This document shows, in pieces, positions 15,417 through 23,857 of a DNA stretch of 64,000 nt. Under the pieces are notes generated by a model. That model did no database searches. It was not told the origin of the DNA and saw nothing but the letters and a program-made list of their open reading frames with translations. Within the stretch, counting starts at the first letter, position 1. Every line of letters starts with the position of its first letter. Source of the stretch: JBAZMA01 sp041649995 (GTDB lineage: Bacteria > Omnitrophota > Gorgyraeia > Velamenicoccales > Velamenicoccaceae); NCBI GenBank assembly GCA_041649995.1, contig JBAZMA010000004.1, positions 62,001 to 126,000 on the forward strand, written 5' to 3'. The position numbers and the translations under genes are program-made.

Positions 15417-16691
15417 ATGACACCGCACACCATCAAGAATCAACCGGTCCCGGCAGATGCCCAAGGACCGAAAGAAAGCTTCTACGGGCTGGGGATTGCC
15501 CCCAAGATCCTGGAGATCCTGGAGCGTATCCGTTTTAAGGTGCCCACGCCCATTCAGTACAAAGCCATCCCTCTGGCCATTGAAGGCAAAGACCTCATCG
15601 GGATCGCTCAAACAGGCACTGGCAAAACACATTCGTTCGCCATCCCCATGATTCAACGGCTGGTCCAGCTCAAAGGCATTGGACTGGTCCTGGCGCCGAC
15701 CCGTGAACTCGCGATCCAGATCGACGAAGCCTTTCGAACGGTAGCGCATGCCTTTGGCATGAAAACCGCCTGTCTTATCGGCGGCGCTCCTATCGGACCT
15801 CAAACAGAAGCCCTTCGCAGAAATCCCCGCATCGTGATCGCCACGCCGGGAAGGCTCCTGGACCACATGAAACAATGGAATATCATCCTGGATGAGGTCG
15901 TCATGCTGGTGCTGGATGAAGCAGACCGCATGCTGGACATGGGCTTCGCTCCGCAAATAGAGATGATTTTGAAGTACATTCCGAAGCAAAAACAAACCAT
16001 GCTTTTTTCGGCGACCATGCCCAAAGAGATCATGAACATGGCGGCGCGCCACATGAAACTGCCGGTATGCGTGGAGATCGCGGTATCGGGAACCGTTTCA
16101 GAGCGGGTCACCCAGGAACTCTTCATCGTCAAAAGGGAAACCAAGCTCAAACTCTTGAGCAAATTATTGCGGCAATACAACGGCTCTGTTTTGTTATTTT
16201 CACGAACCAAGCATAACGCCCGAAAAATCACGCATTCCGTCAGGGAGATGGGGCACAGGGTAGCGGAAATCCACTCCGACCGTTCCCTGAGCCAGAGAAG
16301 AGAGGCCCTGGAAGGGTTCAAATCCGGAAAATACCGCATTTTGATCGCCACGGACATCGCAGCCAGGGGCATCGACGTCACAGGGATCGAATTGGTCATC
16401 AATTACGACCTGCCTGAAGACGCGGACAATTACGTCCACAGGATCGGCCGGACGGCGAGAGCGGGAAAAAAGGGGCACGCGATTTCCTTTGCCACGCCTG
16501 ACCAGAGCCATGATGTCCATGAAATCGAAAAACTCATCCGGTTAACACTGCCGATTGCCCAGCATCCGGAAATCCCGGGAGAAAAATTCCTGCCGGAAAC
16601 AAAAGGCAAACCAGCGGCAGGCCGTCATCAGGGACACAGACCCGGCAGGCAAAGGCCTTTTCAACAAAGACCCTTTCGCCGCAGGCATTGA
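15417..16691 (+). CDS. DEAD-box ATP-dependent RNA helicase
   Basis: A 424-residue RNA helicase with all main motifs in order: Q-motif TPIQYKAIP, motif I AQTGTGKT, PTRELA, TPGRL, DEAD, SAT, ATDIAARGID and HRIGRTARAG. A short basic tail rich in R, H, Q and G (GRHQGHRPGRQRPFQQRP) follows, typical of RhlE-like helicases and likely to bind RNA. The start at 15417 is chosen because earlier in-frame starts lie in the upstream terminator stem; the ribosome site (CAGGTA) is weak. It may be expressed by read-through from csp. Confidence 0.92.
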   Translation: MTPHTIKNQPVPADAQGPKESFYGLGIAPKILEILERIRFKVPTPIQYKAIPLAIEGKDLIGIAQTGTGKTHSFAIPMIQRLVQLKGIGLVLAPTRELAIQIDEAFRTVAHAFGMKTACLIGGAPIGPQTEALRRNPRIVIATPGRLLDHMKQWNIILDEVVMLVLDEADRMLDMGFAPQIEMILKYIPKQKQTMLFSATMPKEIMNMAARHMKLPVCVEIAVSGTVSERVTQELFIVKRETKLKLLSKLLRQYNGSVLLFSRTKHNARKITHSVREMGHRVAEIHSDRSLSQRREALEGFKSGKYRILIATDIAARGIDVTGIELVINYDLPEDADNYVHRIGRTARAGKKGHAISFATPDQSHDVHEIEKLIRLTLPIAQHPEIPGEKFLPETKGKPAAGRHQGHRPGRQRPFQQRPFRRRH

Positions 16692-16726
16692 TAGAAAAGT
16701 TCCTCAAAAACTGTTAAAAAACGAAC

Positions 16727-16758
16727 GGAAGCGGACATCAGCCGCTTCCTTCTTTTTT
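16727..16758 (+). terminator. Rho-independent terminator after the helicase
   Basis: GGAAGCGG (16727-16734) and CCGCTTCC (16742-16749) form an eight-base stem with a seven-base loop, followed by TTCTTTTTTT. Confidence 0.8.
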
Positions 16759-16859
16759 TGCCTAAAACCGCTTGAACGGGAAAAATCACGTTTTCCGGGT
16801 AAACTTTTTCCTTCTGTTTTCGTCTAAACATCAAAAGGCTTTCAACAAAAGGAGGAACT

Positions 16860-17300
16860 ATGAAGAAGGGTATTCTTGGTTTCCTGGCGTGCGTTTTATT
16901 CCTGTCTACTGCGGCCACGGCCAGGGCGGATTACTCGGTCAGCATCGGCTTCCGCACAGACAGCCATCCCCGCCAAAAACAACACAAACCTCTTCATTCC
17001 TACCGCAATTACGGCCGCTATCCCTACGGATATTACTATTGGCCTTCCCGGCCCCGGCAGGTTTACACAAAAACCGTCATTGTTCGGGACCAACGGGAAA
17101 AAACCCCGGTCAGCGGAGAAAGGGTAGGAATCTCCGATATCATTGTTCTTGTCAAAGCAGGAGTCAACGACGACGCGATAATCGATAAAATCTCCAAAAC
17201 ACGCTCTGTCTTCCTTTTGACAGCTGAAGAAACCACCCTCTTAAGCAAAGAAGGCGTAAGCAACAGGATCATCAATTTCATGCTTCGAACGGCGAAATAA
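16860..17300 (+). CDS. Secreted protein with tyrosine-rich linker and small C-terminal helical domain
   Basis: A 146-residue protein. Residues 1-23 form a signal peptide ending TARA/DY. A basic, Tyr/Pro-rich stretch (YGRYPYGYYYWPSRP) follows, then a helical domain of about 50 residues (ISDIIVLVKAGVNDDAII ... TTLLSKEGVSNRIINFML) of a type common in exported proteins of Planctomycetes-like and related phyla, where two similar DxII-G-V helices repeat. AAAGGAGGA precedes the start and a strong terminator follows, so it is a single-gene unit. The function is not known. Confidence 0.7.
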   Translation: MKKGILGFLACVLFLSTAATARADYSVSIGFRTDSHPRQKQHKPLHSYRNYGRYPYGYYYWPSRPRQVYTKTVIVRDQREKTPVSGERVGISDIIVLVKAGVNDDAIIDKISKTRSVFLLTAEETTLLSKEGVSNRIINFMLRTAK

Positions 17301-17314
17301 GAAGGTTCAAAGAG

Positions 17315-17351
17315 AAGGGGAGGGGCTTAAGAAATCCCTCCCCTTTACTTT
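17315..17351 (+). terminator. Rho-independent terminator
   Basis: AAGGGGAGGG (17315-17324) pairs with CCCTCCCCTT (17336-17345) over ten bases, followed by TACTTTT. It ends the secreted-protein gene. Confidence 0.75.
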
Positions 17352-17423
17352 TGCATGGATAGACACACAAATGTGTGGTATGCTTTAAGTCAATCCGGAG
17401 AAAATCCAAAAAGAGATAAAAAC

Positions 17424-18593
17424 ATGCTCCTGCATATCGATATGGACGCGTTTTTCGCGTCTATTGAACAACAGATCAATCCGGCCCTGCGAGGCAAACC
17501 CGTCATTGTCGGCTCCAGAGATAAGAAGTATAAAACGGTAGTCGCGGCCGCTTCCTATGAAGCCAAAGATTACGGGATCAGATCAGGCATGCTCAGCCAC
17601 GAGGCGCTCAAGATATGCCCGCATGCCGAATTTGTAGCCTGTGATTCGGCAAAGTACACTTTTGTTTCCCGGGGTATTTTGGAACTTCTGGAGGAATTCT
17701 CACCCTTTGTCGAACATTCCACAATCGATGAATTTGACCTGGAAATCGCGGGCCTGGAGCCTTTTTTCGGGCCGCCCCTGGAACTGGGGAAAACAATCAA
17801 AAACCGCATAAAAGAGGCCTTTGGATTAACCTGTTCCATCGGCATCGCTCCTACATGGATTCTGGCCAAATTAGGCACCAAAATCAGGAAGCCGGATGGC
17901 CTGATTGTCATTGATGAAAGCAACCTGGATAGCATCATTCAGGGCCTTGCGGTTGAAAAAATTTGCGGCATAGGTCCGGCCTTGACAGCTCATCTGGCCG
18001 CTCTGGGAATCCTGACTTGCGAACAACTCAAAAACATTTCAGAAGAAATCCTGGTCAATAATTTCGGCCGGTCAACCGGACATTGGCTCTACGCGATCCT
18101 GCGGACAGATGAAAACGTAACCCACCAAAAAGGCGAAACAGACAAATCAGCCCTGCCCAAAACCATCGGTCATTCTTACACATTGCCTGGGGAAACCTGT
18201 CATAAGGAAACCATCTTTTCGTGGCTCAGAATGCTGTCTGAAATGGTGGCTGAAAGAAGCCGGAAAACAGGCGTTTCAGGCAAAACAGTCTGCCTCTGGA
18301 TCAATTCCAGAAATGAATCGTTTATAAGGCAAAAAACATACTGTCTGCCTACGAATGACGGCCGGGAGATATTTAGCCGCGCCAGGGCCATTTTTGACCA
18401 AAAAAAGGCTATTTTTGGGCCTGTCAGAGCTCTTGGAGTAACCCTCTCAGGGCTCATTTTTGAAGCGACTCCCCTCTTGTTTTATGAACAAAAAAGAAGG
18501 GAGGACCTGCTTATCGCCTCGGATATGATCAACGCCAGATACGGAGATTGGACCATTCTGCCGGCTGCCCTGGCGCATATCCACACAAAATAA
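17424..18593 (+). CDS. dinB: Y-family DNA polymerase IV-like
   Basis: A 389-residue Y-family translesion polymerase. Metal-binding motifs are HIDMDAFFASIEQ at the N-terminus and STIDEFDLE near residue 108; VVAAASYEAKDYGIRSGM is the nucleotide-binding fingers motif, and KICGIGPALTAHLAALGI is the helix-hairpin-helix. A little-finger domain follows. The family bypasses DNA lesions at low fidelity. The start at 17424 gives the standard MxLHIDMD N-terminus. Upstream, CACACAAATGTGTG (17364-17377) is an inverted repeat that might be an operator, for example SOS-type, but it does not match a known LexA box. Confidence 0.88.
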   Translation: MLLHIDMDAFFASIEQQINPALRGKPVIVGSRDKKYKTVVAAASYEAKDYGIRSGMLSHEALKICPHAEFVACDSAKYTFVSRGILELLEEFSPFVEHSTIDEFDLEIAGLEPFFGPPLELGKTIKNRIKEAFGLTCSIGIAPTWILAKLGTKIRKPDGLIVIDESNLDSIIQGLAVEKICGIGPALTAHLAALGILTCEQLKNISEEILVNNFGRSTGHWLYAILRTDENVTHQKGETDKSALPKTIGHSYTLPGETCHKETIFSWLRMLSEMVAERSRKTGVSGKTVCLWINSRNESFIRQKTYCLPTNDGREIFSRARAIFDQKKAIFGPVRALGVTLSGLIFEATPLLFYEQKRREDLLIASDMINARYGDWTILPAALAHIHTK

Positions 18594-18925
18594 TAAAAGT
18601 AGGGCCATCCATAGCCATTCATGAAGGATTAAGTCCCGGTAAATCCGATAGGGGAAAATATGGCTGCGGATCCTGTTTTCCGCAACTCCTTACAAACCTC
18701 CACAAGTGCGCCCTTTCTTCATCTATCCACAAGTTAACATAAGGTATATTATGGGAACTTAGTAATAAGGGCATTTTAGCCTGATTTTTGGCGGGTTTTC
18801 TTTCGAGTTTCTAAAGAATCCTGCTTGGGAATTTGGCATGGCTTTTCTCTCTTCTTTCCCTATGTTCCGCCAGCAATGAATAAACCAAAACAAAAACTTA
18901 CCAGGGACTATCTTTAGAGAAATCC
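18594..18925. other. Intergenic region without recognised gene
   Basis: About 330 bases between dinB and the terminator of the opposing amyloid operon. It holds only short frames without ribosome sites; the 64-codon frame at 18548 overlaps the dinB end and has no protein-like features. A weak stem (TGCGGA ... TCCGCA) occurs near 18664-18684 without a T-run. Nothing else is seen. Confidence 0.5.
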
Positions 18926-18959
18926 GTAAAAAAATCCGGAAAGCATGCCTCTTTCCGGA
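18922..18959 (-). terminator. Terminator of the amyloid-like operon
   Basis: TCCGGAAAG (18935-18943) and CTTTCCGGA (18951-18959) form a perfect nine-base stem. On the - strand it is followed by TTTTTTTACGG, so it ends transcription coming from 19085. Confidence 0.8.
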
Positions 18960-19084
18960 CTCTGGTAAAACCCTTAAAGAATATTTAAATATCACTATTT
19001 TTGCTGCTTTTAACCTCCCTCAAGAAACCCTCAAAACACCCCCTCTAAAGACAAGTTCTTTGTTCCATAAATGAAACCATTTGT

Positions 19085-20428
19085 CTAGAAATTATAAGGA
19101 AAACGTATCTCGAAAACATAATCAGGAGCATCTGAGGTCAGCCCTATACTAACCCCCAAATCCATAGCCGCTCTCTCATTAAATGACCAGGTAAAACCGC
19201 ATTTAAAATCCGCGGAATTCAAAAACGATCCCTTTACCGTAGATCCGTCTTTTCTCATTTTAAATGTGACATTCTGGCCGAATTGAAAATTGACGGCAGT
19301 CTGATAACTCAATCCGATGGCTACCCCCAGGCTGTAACCGATCGTATCCCCGGGGTCAACCTTGCCGAAATCCTGGATATCGCTGGGGGTGTTCCAGGTA
19401 TAATAAACACTGCCAAAAACAACAGCCGGATCGCTCGATTTGACCATGACCAGGGCCGGCCTGATGCCCCAATGGCCTGTGCCCAGGCCTATGTCGGTCC
19501 CGTAAGGGCTGCGGCCGGAATTGGTCTTAACCAGCAAAGAAAATACCGTATCAGGAATCCAGCCGTGCTCCCAGCCAATCTGCCTGCTGAGGCCAAATTC
19601 GATATCTCCCAAACCATAAGAATATCGATGAGATTCCGTTCCAGTATTGCCCGTGATCCTGTCGTATTCATACCGGAAAGGCAACCTGAATTCCGCCTGC
19701 AGATTTCGTAAAAGGCCATATTTAAGGGATGTCGTTTGAATGATGACATCCCGCTTAACGGATTCTGTCGAGATCTCTCCAATAACCAGCACAGGCAAGA
19801 TACTGAATCCCTCAATATTAATGCGATTGGAGGAAAAATGGGCCAGGGCCAAAGAAGGTTCAATCTGGAATCTGCCCTTGGGCAGAAGCATACCTCCCTT
19901 TTCCATCAAAGTTTCTTCGATAGCCCTCTCTTTTTTAGCCTCCCCCTTGCCCCCTGTCGCGCTATCCAACGAAGGGTCTGATGATTCCTCAAAAACACCA
20001 GCCGAGGCCCCAGAAGAGTCGCCCTGGGGAGGCGTTCTTACTCCGCTGGCGGCAGCAAAACGGGTCTCTATGCCTTCTCCTGCCACATATTCTTTGAGCT
20101 CGGAAAATACCTCCCTGGCAGCCTGGTCAAGTTCCTCCCTATGGTCAGGGATTGTTTTCTCCGCCAGAACAATCATGGGGTCTGATTTTCCATGGAAATC
20201 CGCTAATTCCTTCTCCATGGCAAGGCGGACCTCTTTCTTTATCTCCTGGCGCAGCGCATCCCTCATGGAAAAGTTAAAAAAGCGCCACAATGCAACGGTC
20301 AGAAAAACAGAAAATGCCAGGAACAGGCTTCCCAGCAATAATGGAGACACGCGGATCTTTTTATTCAATCTCATAAATTTGGTCCACAAAAAACTGGGCC
20401 TTTTTTGATTCGCCTCTTGAAACAGCAA
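19085..20428 (-). CDS. FapF-like outer-membrane beta-barrel with N-terminal coiled coil
   Basis: A 447-residue protein (TTG start at 20428; ATG at 20374 is an alternative). A hydrophobic segment (PLLLGSLFLAFSVFLTVALW) is followed by a helical region rich in E, K, R and A (EIKKEVRLAMEKELADFHG), a low-complexity linker, and about 250 residues of alternating amphipathic strands ending in EIRFPYNF with a terminal Phe, as in outer-membrane barrels. This order (coiled coil, then barrel) is that of FapF, the pore for Pseudomonas functional amyloid. It is last in a four-gene operon with a C39 peptidase and repeat-bearing fibre proteins. The family match is by layout, not by database search. Confidence 0.65.
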   Translation of the reverse strand: MLFQEANQKRPSFLWTKFMRLNKKIRVSPLLLGSLFLAFSVFLTVALWRFFNFSMRDALRQEIKKEVRLAMEKELADFHGKSDPMIVLAEKTIPDHREELDQAAREVFSELKEYVAGEGIETRFAAASGVRTPPQGDSSGASAGVFEESSDPSLDSATGGKGEAKKERAIEETLMEKGGMLLPKGRFQIEPSLALAHFSSNRINIEGFSILPVLVIGEISTESVKRDVIIQTTSLKYGLLRNLQAEFRLPFRYEYDRITGNTGTESHRYSYGLGDIEFGLSRQIGWEHGWIPDTVFSLLVKTNSGRSPYGTDIGLGTGHWGIRPALVMVKSSDPAVVFGSVYYTWNTPSDIQDFGKVDPGDTIGYSLGVAIGLSYQTAVNFQFGQNVTFKMRKDGSTVKGSFLNSADFKCGFTWSFNERAAMDLGVSIGLTSDAPDYVFEIRFPYNF

Positions 20429-20440
20429 TATCCCGAGCTT

Positions 20441-21178
20441 CTAAAATTCAGAAGGGAAAATAGCCGTCCTGATCACGCTTTCCTGGGCATTCCTTATGAC
20501 GCGGCCGGTGTCGGCCACGCGGATATCCTTCTCGCTCAGCCTCAAAGGATAATCCATAGGGCCTTGAAACGGGTCCCTGAACATCTTCTCCCCGCTCTCG
20601 ATCACAAGCCCTATTCCCCCCTGCCAGATACTGTTGAATTTGTAGGCTTTCATGCTCATATTGCCTATGGCCGGGTCGGCAAAAAAGACTCGATCTCCGA
20701 CCACAGCGCGGACCACCACAAAATGCCTGAAGTTCTTGAACTGAATAGGGACAAGCACCGGCCTGTCCAAATCTTTTAGAAACTGCAGGTCCATTTGATA
20801 ACCAACAACGTTATAACCCTTGGATTGAGCGTATTCTTTCAGGTCCAGCAAAGAAAATCCGCGCCTCTGCTGGACTTTCGCGAGATCACACGTCTTCATC
20901 AACTCCCGGATGATCTCTTTCTCTGAAGTAGGGTCATCCAGATAATAATTCAAAATTGTTGCCAGGCCGGCGGGTCCGCAGCTGAAATCCAGGCTTTGCC
21001 GGATCACGTGATCGTCCCTGACCTCTCTGAGGCTTTTGCATTTCTTATTCACCCGGATGCCGCCGATATTGATGGAAGCCGCTACGACATCAAAAACAAA
21101 CAGGCAAAAAAAGACTATGGATAAAAGAAATCCTCTGTAATACATCCTGCGACCCTCTTTTTTCAAAACCGCCCCCAT
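20441..21178 (-). CDS. C39-family cysteine peptidase (FapD-like)
   Basis: A 245-residue exported protein: a hydrophobic leader (GFLLSIVFFCLFVFDVVA) then a papain-like C39 domain with QSLDFSCGPAGLATIL (Gln and catalytic Cys), NFRHFVVVRAV (catalytic His) and FADPAIGN (Asp). C39 peptidases cut after double-glycine leaders. As a separate exported enzyme it resembles FapD, needed for amyloid export in Pseudomonas. ATG at 21145 (MYYRGFLLS) is an alternative start. It lies 12 bases before the barrel gene and three bases after the fibre-like gene, so the three are co-transcribed. Confidence 0.78.
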   Translation of the reverse strand: MGAVLKKEGRRMYYRGFLLSIVFFCLFVFDVVAASINIGGIRVNKKCKSLREVRDDHVIRQSLDFSCGPAGLATILNYYLDDPTSEKEIIRELMKTCDLAKVQQRRGFSLLDLKEYAQSKGYNVVGYQMDLQFLKDLDRPVLVPIQFKNFRHFVVVRAVVGDRVFFADPAIGNMSMKAYKFNSIWQGGIGLVIESGEKMFRDPFQGPMDYPLRLSEKDIRVADTGRVIRNAQESVIRTAIFPSEF

Positions 21179-21181
21179 TCA

Positions 21182-21994
21182 TCAACTACGGATCTGAAAC
21201 CTGTAATAATTGCTCAAGTCGACGTTATTCACGCTAGACATGTTTTCGATCTTGGAGTTAATATTGACGACAATATTCACAAGGACAGGAACAACGCTGC
21301 CGGCGGCATTCACGTTGACAAGGGAAGACAGATATTGCTGGGATTGATCCCCGACAACAACAGTATTTGACCCGGGACTAAACGGCATGAGATTATTCAT
21401 ACCCGGCTCAGCGGCTTCAATAGAAAACGACGATTCCGGAACGGATGGGGATTGCGTCACCGATGGGATTTCCGGCGAAAGCTGTCCCTGGGGCGCTGAG
21501 AGCTCCTGTATGGGGACGTTCTGCAAAGTAATATGGAATTGCCCCTCCCCGCCCTTTCCTGCGGCATCGATCTGTAAAACAGTAGGGTTCTGCTCTGCGG
21601 CAGGGACTGTTAAGGCACTGACCTCCTGGGGCTCAGCGGCAGCCTTTCCCTGCGCGACTTCCGCGGGCTCCTGCGGCCTTTTCGGGACCGACGGACTGGC
21701 AGGCGTTACGGTCTTGATATTTATGTTCGGGCTGTGAACGGCCTGAGGGCTGGAAGGCGTCTGAGGGCTCTTGACATCAGAAAGAGTGCCGAAAGACACG
21801 TCAAAATCGAAAAAGATGCCTTCGGCGTACACCGTATCCATCTGGCTGTCTGATAATTCTGTTGCCGCGTATGTAAACCCTGTCAAGGACAGGGACAAAT
21901 ATGTTATTGTCAAAAAACACCTCAAGAATTTGTTAACCTTGTTTTGCTTAACGGCAGGCGCCACAGGGACGATGTTGTTCATGGTTTCACTCAT
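21182..21994 (-). CDS. Second fibre-like protein of the amyloid operon
   Basis: A 270-residue exported protein. A signal segment (FLTITYLSLSLTGFTYA) is followed directly by ELSDSQMDTVYAEG, a double-glycine-leader-like motif. The middle is rich in Pro, Ser, Ala and Gln. The C-terminus (DQSQQYLSSLVNVNAAGS) resembles half of the repeat unit in the neighbouring fibre protein. In a Fap comparison it would be the nucleator or minor subunit (FapB- or FapE-like); this is inference. Its gene lies between the fibre gene and the C39 peptidase. Confidence 0.6.
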   Translation of the reverse strand: MSETMNNIVPVAPAVKQNKVNKFLRCFLTITYLSLSLTGFTYAATELSDSQMDTVYAEGIFFDFDVSFGTLSDVKSPQTPSSPQAVHSPNINIKTVTPASPSVPKRPQEPAEVAQGKAAAEPQEVSALTVPAAEQNPTVLQIDAAGKGGEGQFHITLQNVPIQELSAPQGQLSPEIPSVTQSPSVPESSFSIEAAEPGMNNLMPFSPGSNTVVVGDQSQQYLSSLVNVNAAGSVVPVLVNIVVNINSKIENMSSVNNVDLSNYYRFQIRS

Positions 21995-22040
21995 TTTTAG
22001 GGCGAAGAGGTGAGTCTCTTCAATAACCCTATTCTTTGAT

Positions 22041-22066
22041 GGAGGGAAGAGCCCTCTCTTCCCTCC
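22041..22066 (-). other. Intercistronic hairpin after the main fibre gene
   Basis: GGAGGGAAGAG (22041-22051) and CTCTTCCCTCC (22056-22066) form a perfect 11-base stem with a four-base loop just after the fibre-gene stop. No T-run follows on the - strand. It may stabilise the upstream mRNA or act as a partial terminator, giving more of the first gene than of the rest. Confidence 0.6.
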
Positions 22067-22077
22067 CCCTGCTATGA

Positions 22078-23040
22078 TTAAAGACCCGCCACGACTGTCG
22101 CGACGTTGGACTGCGTGATGGTGCCCGAAACGCCAACGTTAGAAGCGACGTTGGACTGAACAGCCACGCCTGAGGCGACGGCGTTCAGGTTGCTGACGGC
22201 CTTAATCAGCGTCTGCGAATCATCCTCTAAAGAAATGTGGTTATTGGCGCCACAAGCCTTTTTGGATTCATGAGTGATCTCTTTGCTCTTGTTGATGCCA
22301 ATGCACTCACCTTCGCTCTTTGCGACCATGGTCGTCTTTGTTTTTGACAAACCAAACGCCTTGGCTTCGTTGGCGCTGCAAGCGGCGCTTGCGCTCTCCG
22401 TCTCATTCAAGTCAAGGTCAAACGTCTTGACCACGGCCAGAGAAGCTGCCAGGGCGGATTCATCCTCATAGCTCTTGCCTTCGTTCTCTGAAGAAGCGGC
22501 CAGAGAAGCGGCGATATTGCAGTTCTCGTCGATCGTAAGAACTTTTCCTGCCGCGTAGCTGGCAGAGGCTGCTTTCGCTTCCGAAGAAGAAGCGTTAATC
22601 GCCAGGTCTTCGGCGGCCTGAACCGTGAAGTCTTTCTCCCAGTTATCCTGAAGCGAGAAAGTCTCTAATTTGTTGAACGATTCGGTTTCCGATGGCCTGT
22701 GATAAGTGATATTCGCGTCGTTTGACTGGTTCACGCCCACGTTATTGGTCGGCGTATCGCCTGTCACGCGCGCCACGTTCGTAGACACATCAACCGCGGC
22801 ATCCACGGCATTGGCGTTGCTGACGGCCTGGATCTCTTTCTGAGAAACATCTTCCAGGTCCAATGTATTGTTCACAGCATAGACATCAATAACTTCATGG
22901 TTATTCTCGCCGTCCAAAACAACCCAGTCGCCGGCGTGAATATCGTTCAATTCAGAATCCGAAAGAACGGCTTTGGCGGCATACGCCGGGGCCGATATTC
23001 CGAATATTAAAGCGACCAAAAGAATCAATAATTTCTTCAT
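22078..23040 (-). CDS. FapC/FapB-like amyloid fibre protein
   Basis: A 320-residue exported protein. The start at 23040 is chosen since GGGAGGTGA lies eight bases upstream; an ATG at 23046 is too close. A signal peptide (LLILLVALIFGISAPAYA) is followed by AVLSDSELNDIHAGDW, a double-glycine-like motif. Two imperfect repeats of about 50 residues (NNTLDLEDVSQKEIQAVSNA; NNHISLEDDSQTLIKAVSNL) flank a spacer of about 160 residues rich in Ala, Ser, Glu and Asn. Each repeat ends in NVGV-QSN-like segments. Repeats separated by variable spacers, with an operon of C39 peptidase and barrel, are typical of Fap amyloids. It heads the operon. Confidence 0.65.
   Translation of the reverse strand: MKKLLILLVALIFGISAPAYAAKAVLSDSELNDIHAGDWVVLDGENNHEVIDVYAVNNTLDLEDVSQKEIQAVSNANAVDAAVDVSTNVARVTGDTPTNNVGVNQSNDANITYHRPSETESFNKLETFSLQDNWEKDFTVQAAEDLAINASSSEAKAASASYAAGKVLTIDENCNIAASLAASSENEGKSYEDESALAASLAVVKTFDLDLNETESASAACSANEAKAFGLSKTKTTMVAKSEGECIGINKSKEITHESKKACGANNHISLEDDSQTLIKAVSNLNAVASGVAVQSNVASNVGVSGTITQSNVATVVAGL
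22099..22872 (-). repeat. Two imperfect amyloid-type repeats in the fibre gene
   Basis: Repeat 1 covers 22717-22872 and repeat 2 22099-22245, separated by about 470 bases. Shared pattern: NN-x-L-x-LED-x-SQ-xx-I-AVSN-NAV, then a hydrophobic-N-rich tail ending in QSN. The residues are well suited to stacked beta structure. They are similar at protein level and not a recent DNA duplication. Confidence 0.7.
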
Positions 23041-23101
23041 GATCATTCACCTCCCATCCCTTGTGAAAGCTGCCGTTAAGCAAAACAGGTTAAGAAAACT
23101 G

Positions 23102-23146
23102 ATAAAAAATAAAGGGAGCCTGTTTAAAAAACACAAACAAGCCCCC
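23102..23146 (-). terminator. Terminator between acyltransferase and amyloid operon
   Basis: On the - strand GGGGGCTTGTTT pairs with AAACAGGCTCCC (12 positions, two G-U) and is followed by TTTATTTTTTAT. It lies 40 bases past the acyltransferase stop and so separates it from the fibre gene. Confidence 0.7.
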
Positions 23147-23185
23147 TCCGGTTAGTCTTCTGAACTTCCAGCCTAGTCCCGCTTC

Positions 23186-23857
23186 TTACTCAAAACGGCC
23201 GTCTTGATCGCTGACACGGATCACATAAGGCCTGACCTGGCCGTAAAAATCCACTTCAGGGCCAACAGGCTCAAAATGAAAGCCGTATATCTTCATCAAC
23301 GCCCAACACGTCTTTTCCATAAGAGCGAAACAATATTCAATACCGCGCTGAAGGCACTCCTGATACATGGCCCTTCCCAGGCCGAAGGTAACAGGATTGA
23401 CGCGTTCAGAAAAAGACAATTCGCGTCCTTCTGTCAGCATGGCATTAACGATTTCATTATGAGAGGTATTTTTGTGTTTTCTGGTGATCATGAAGCGTGA
23501 GATCTCGGCGCACACGCCGCGGTGGACGGTTGTGCCGAGCCCTACGTTCAATTGGGGGGTTCGTTCTTCTACGGGGAAACGGCTGCAGCTTGAAAGGATT
23601 AAACGGGAAAATCCAACCATGCAGCCGGAGGGATTAAAAGCGCCGAAATGGACGGCGTGATTATCATATTCATCTGATTCGTATCCTTGCCGGTACTCTT
23701 CTTCCTGGATAAAATGACACTCGCGGCAATAAACCTGAAAACGCAAACGCATAGCTTCCTGCAAGAACTCCTGCGAATTGAGCCTTAAAAATTGATATCC
23801 GGACTTTAGATTTAGTGAGGCCATAAGGCTTCTGGATTTCACCCTGAGCGGATTCAA
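23186..23857 (-). CDS. PEP-CTERM/exosortase-type N-acyltransferase (autoinducer-synthase fold)
   Basis: A 223-residue protein with the layout of acyl-homoserine-lactone-synthase-like acyltransferases linked to exosortase systems: EAMRLRFQVYCRECHF near the N-terminus, DEYDNHAVHFGAF, VGFSRLILSS, EISRFMITR and a C-terminal YCFALMEKTCWALMKIYGF. It likely transfers an acyl group from acyl-ACP to an amine. No exosortase is in the window. ATG at 23824 is an alternative start. It is divergent in function from the amyloid genes downstream but adjacent to them, with a terminator between. Confidence 0.72.
   Translation of the reverse strand: MNPLRVKSRSLMASLNLKSGYQFLRLNSQEFLQEAMRLRFQVYCRECHFIQEEEYRQGYESDEYDNHAVHFGAFNPSGCMVGFSRLILSSCSRFPVEERTPQLNVGLGTTVHRGVCAEISRFMITRKHKNTSHNEIVNAMLTEGRELSFSERVNPVTFGLGRAMYQECLQRGIEYCFALMEKTCWALMKIYGFHFEPVGPEVDFYGQVRPYVIRVSDQDGRFE

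Noticed and set aside
17357..17384. Promoter TTGCAT/TATGCT before dinB
   Set aside because: The spacer would be 22 bases, too long; the palindrome there is kept only as a note in the dinB entry.
18548..18742. 64-codon frame after dinB
   Set aside because: Overlaps the dinB end, no ribosome site, no protein-like pattern.
19740..20408. 222-codon frame antisense to the barrel gene
   Set aside because: Ser/Arg-rich shadow of the barrel gene; no start signals.
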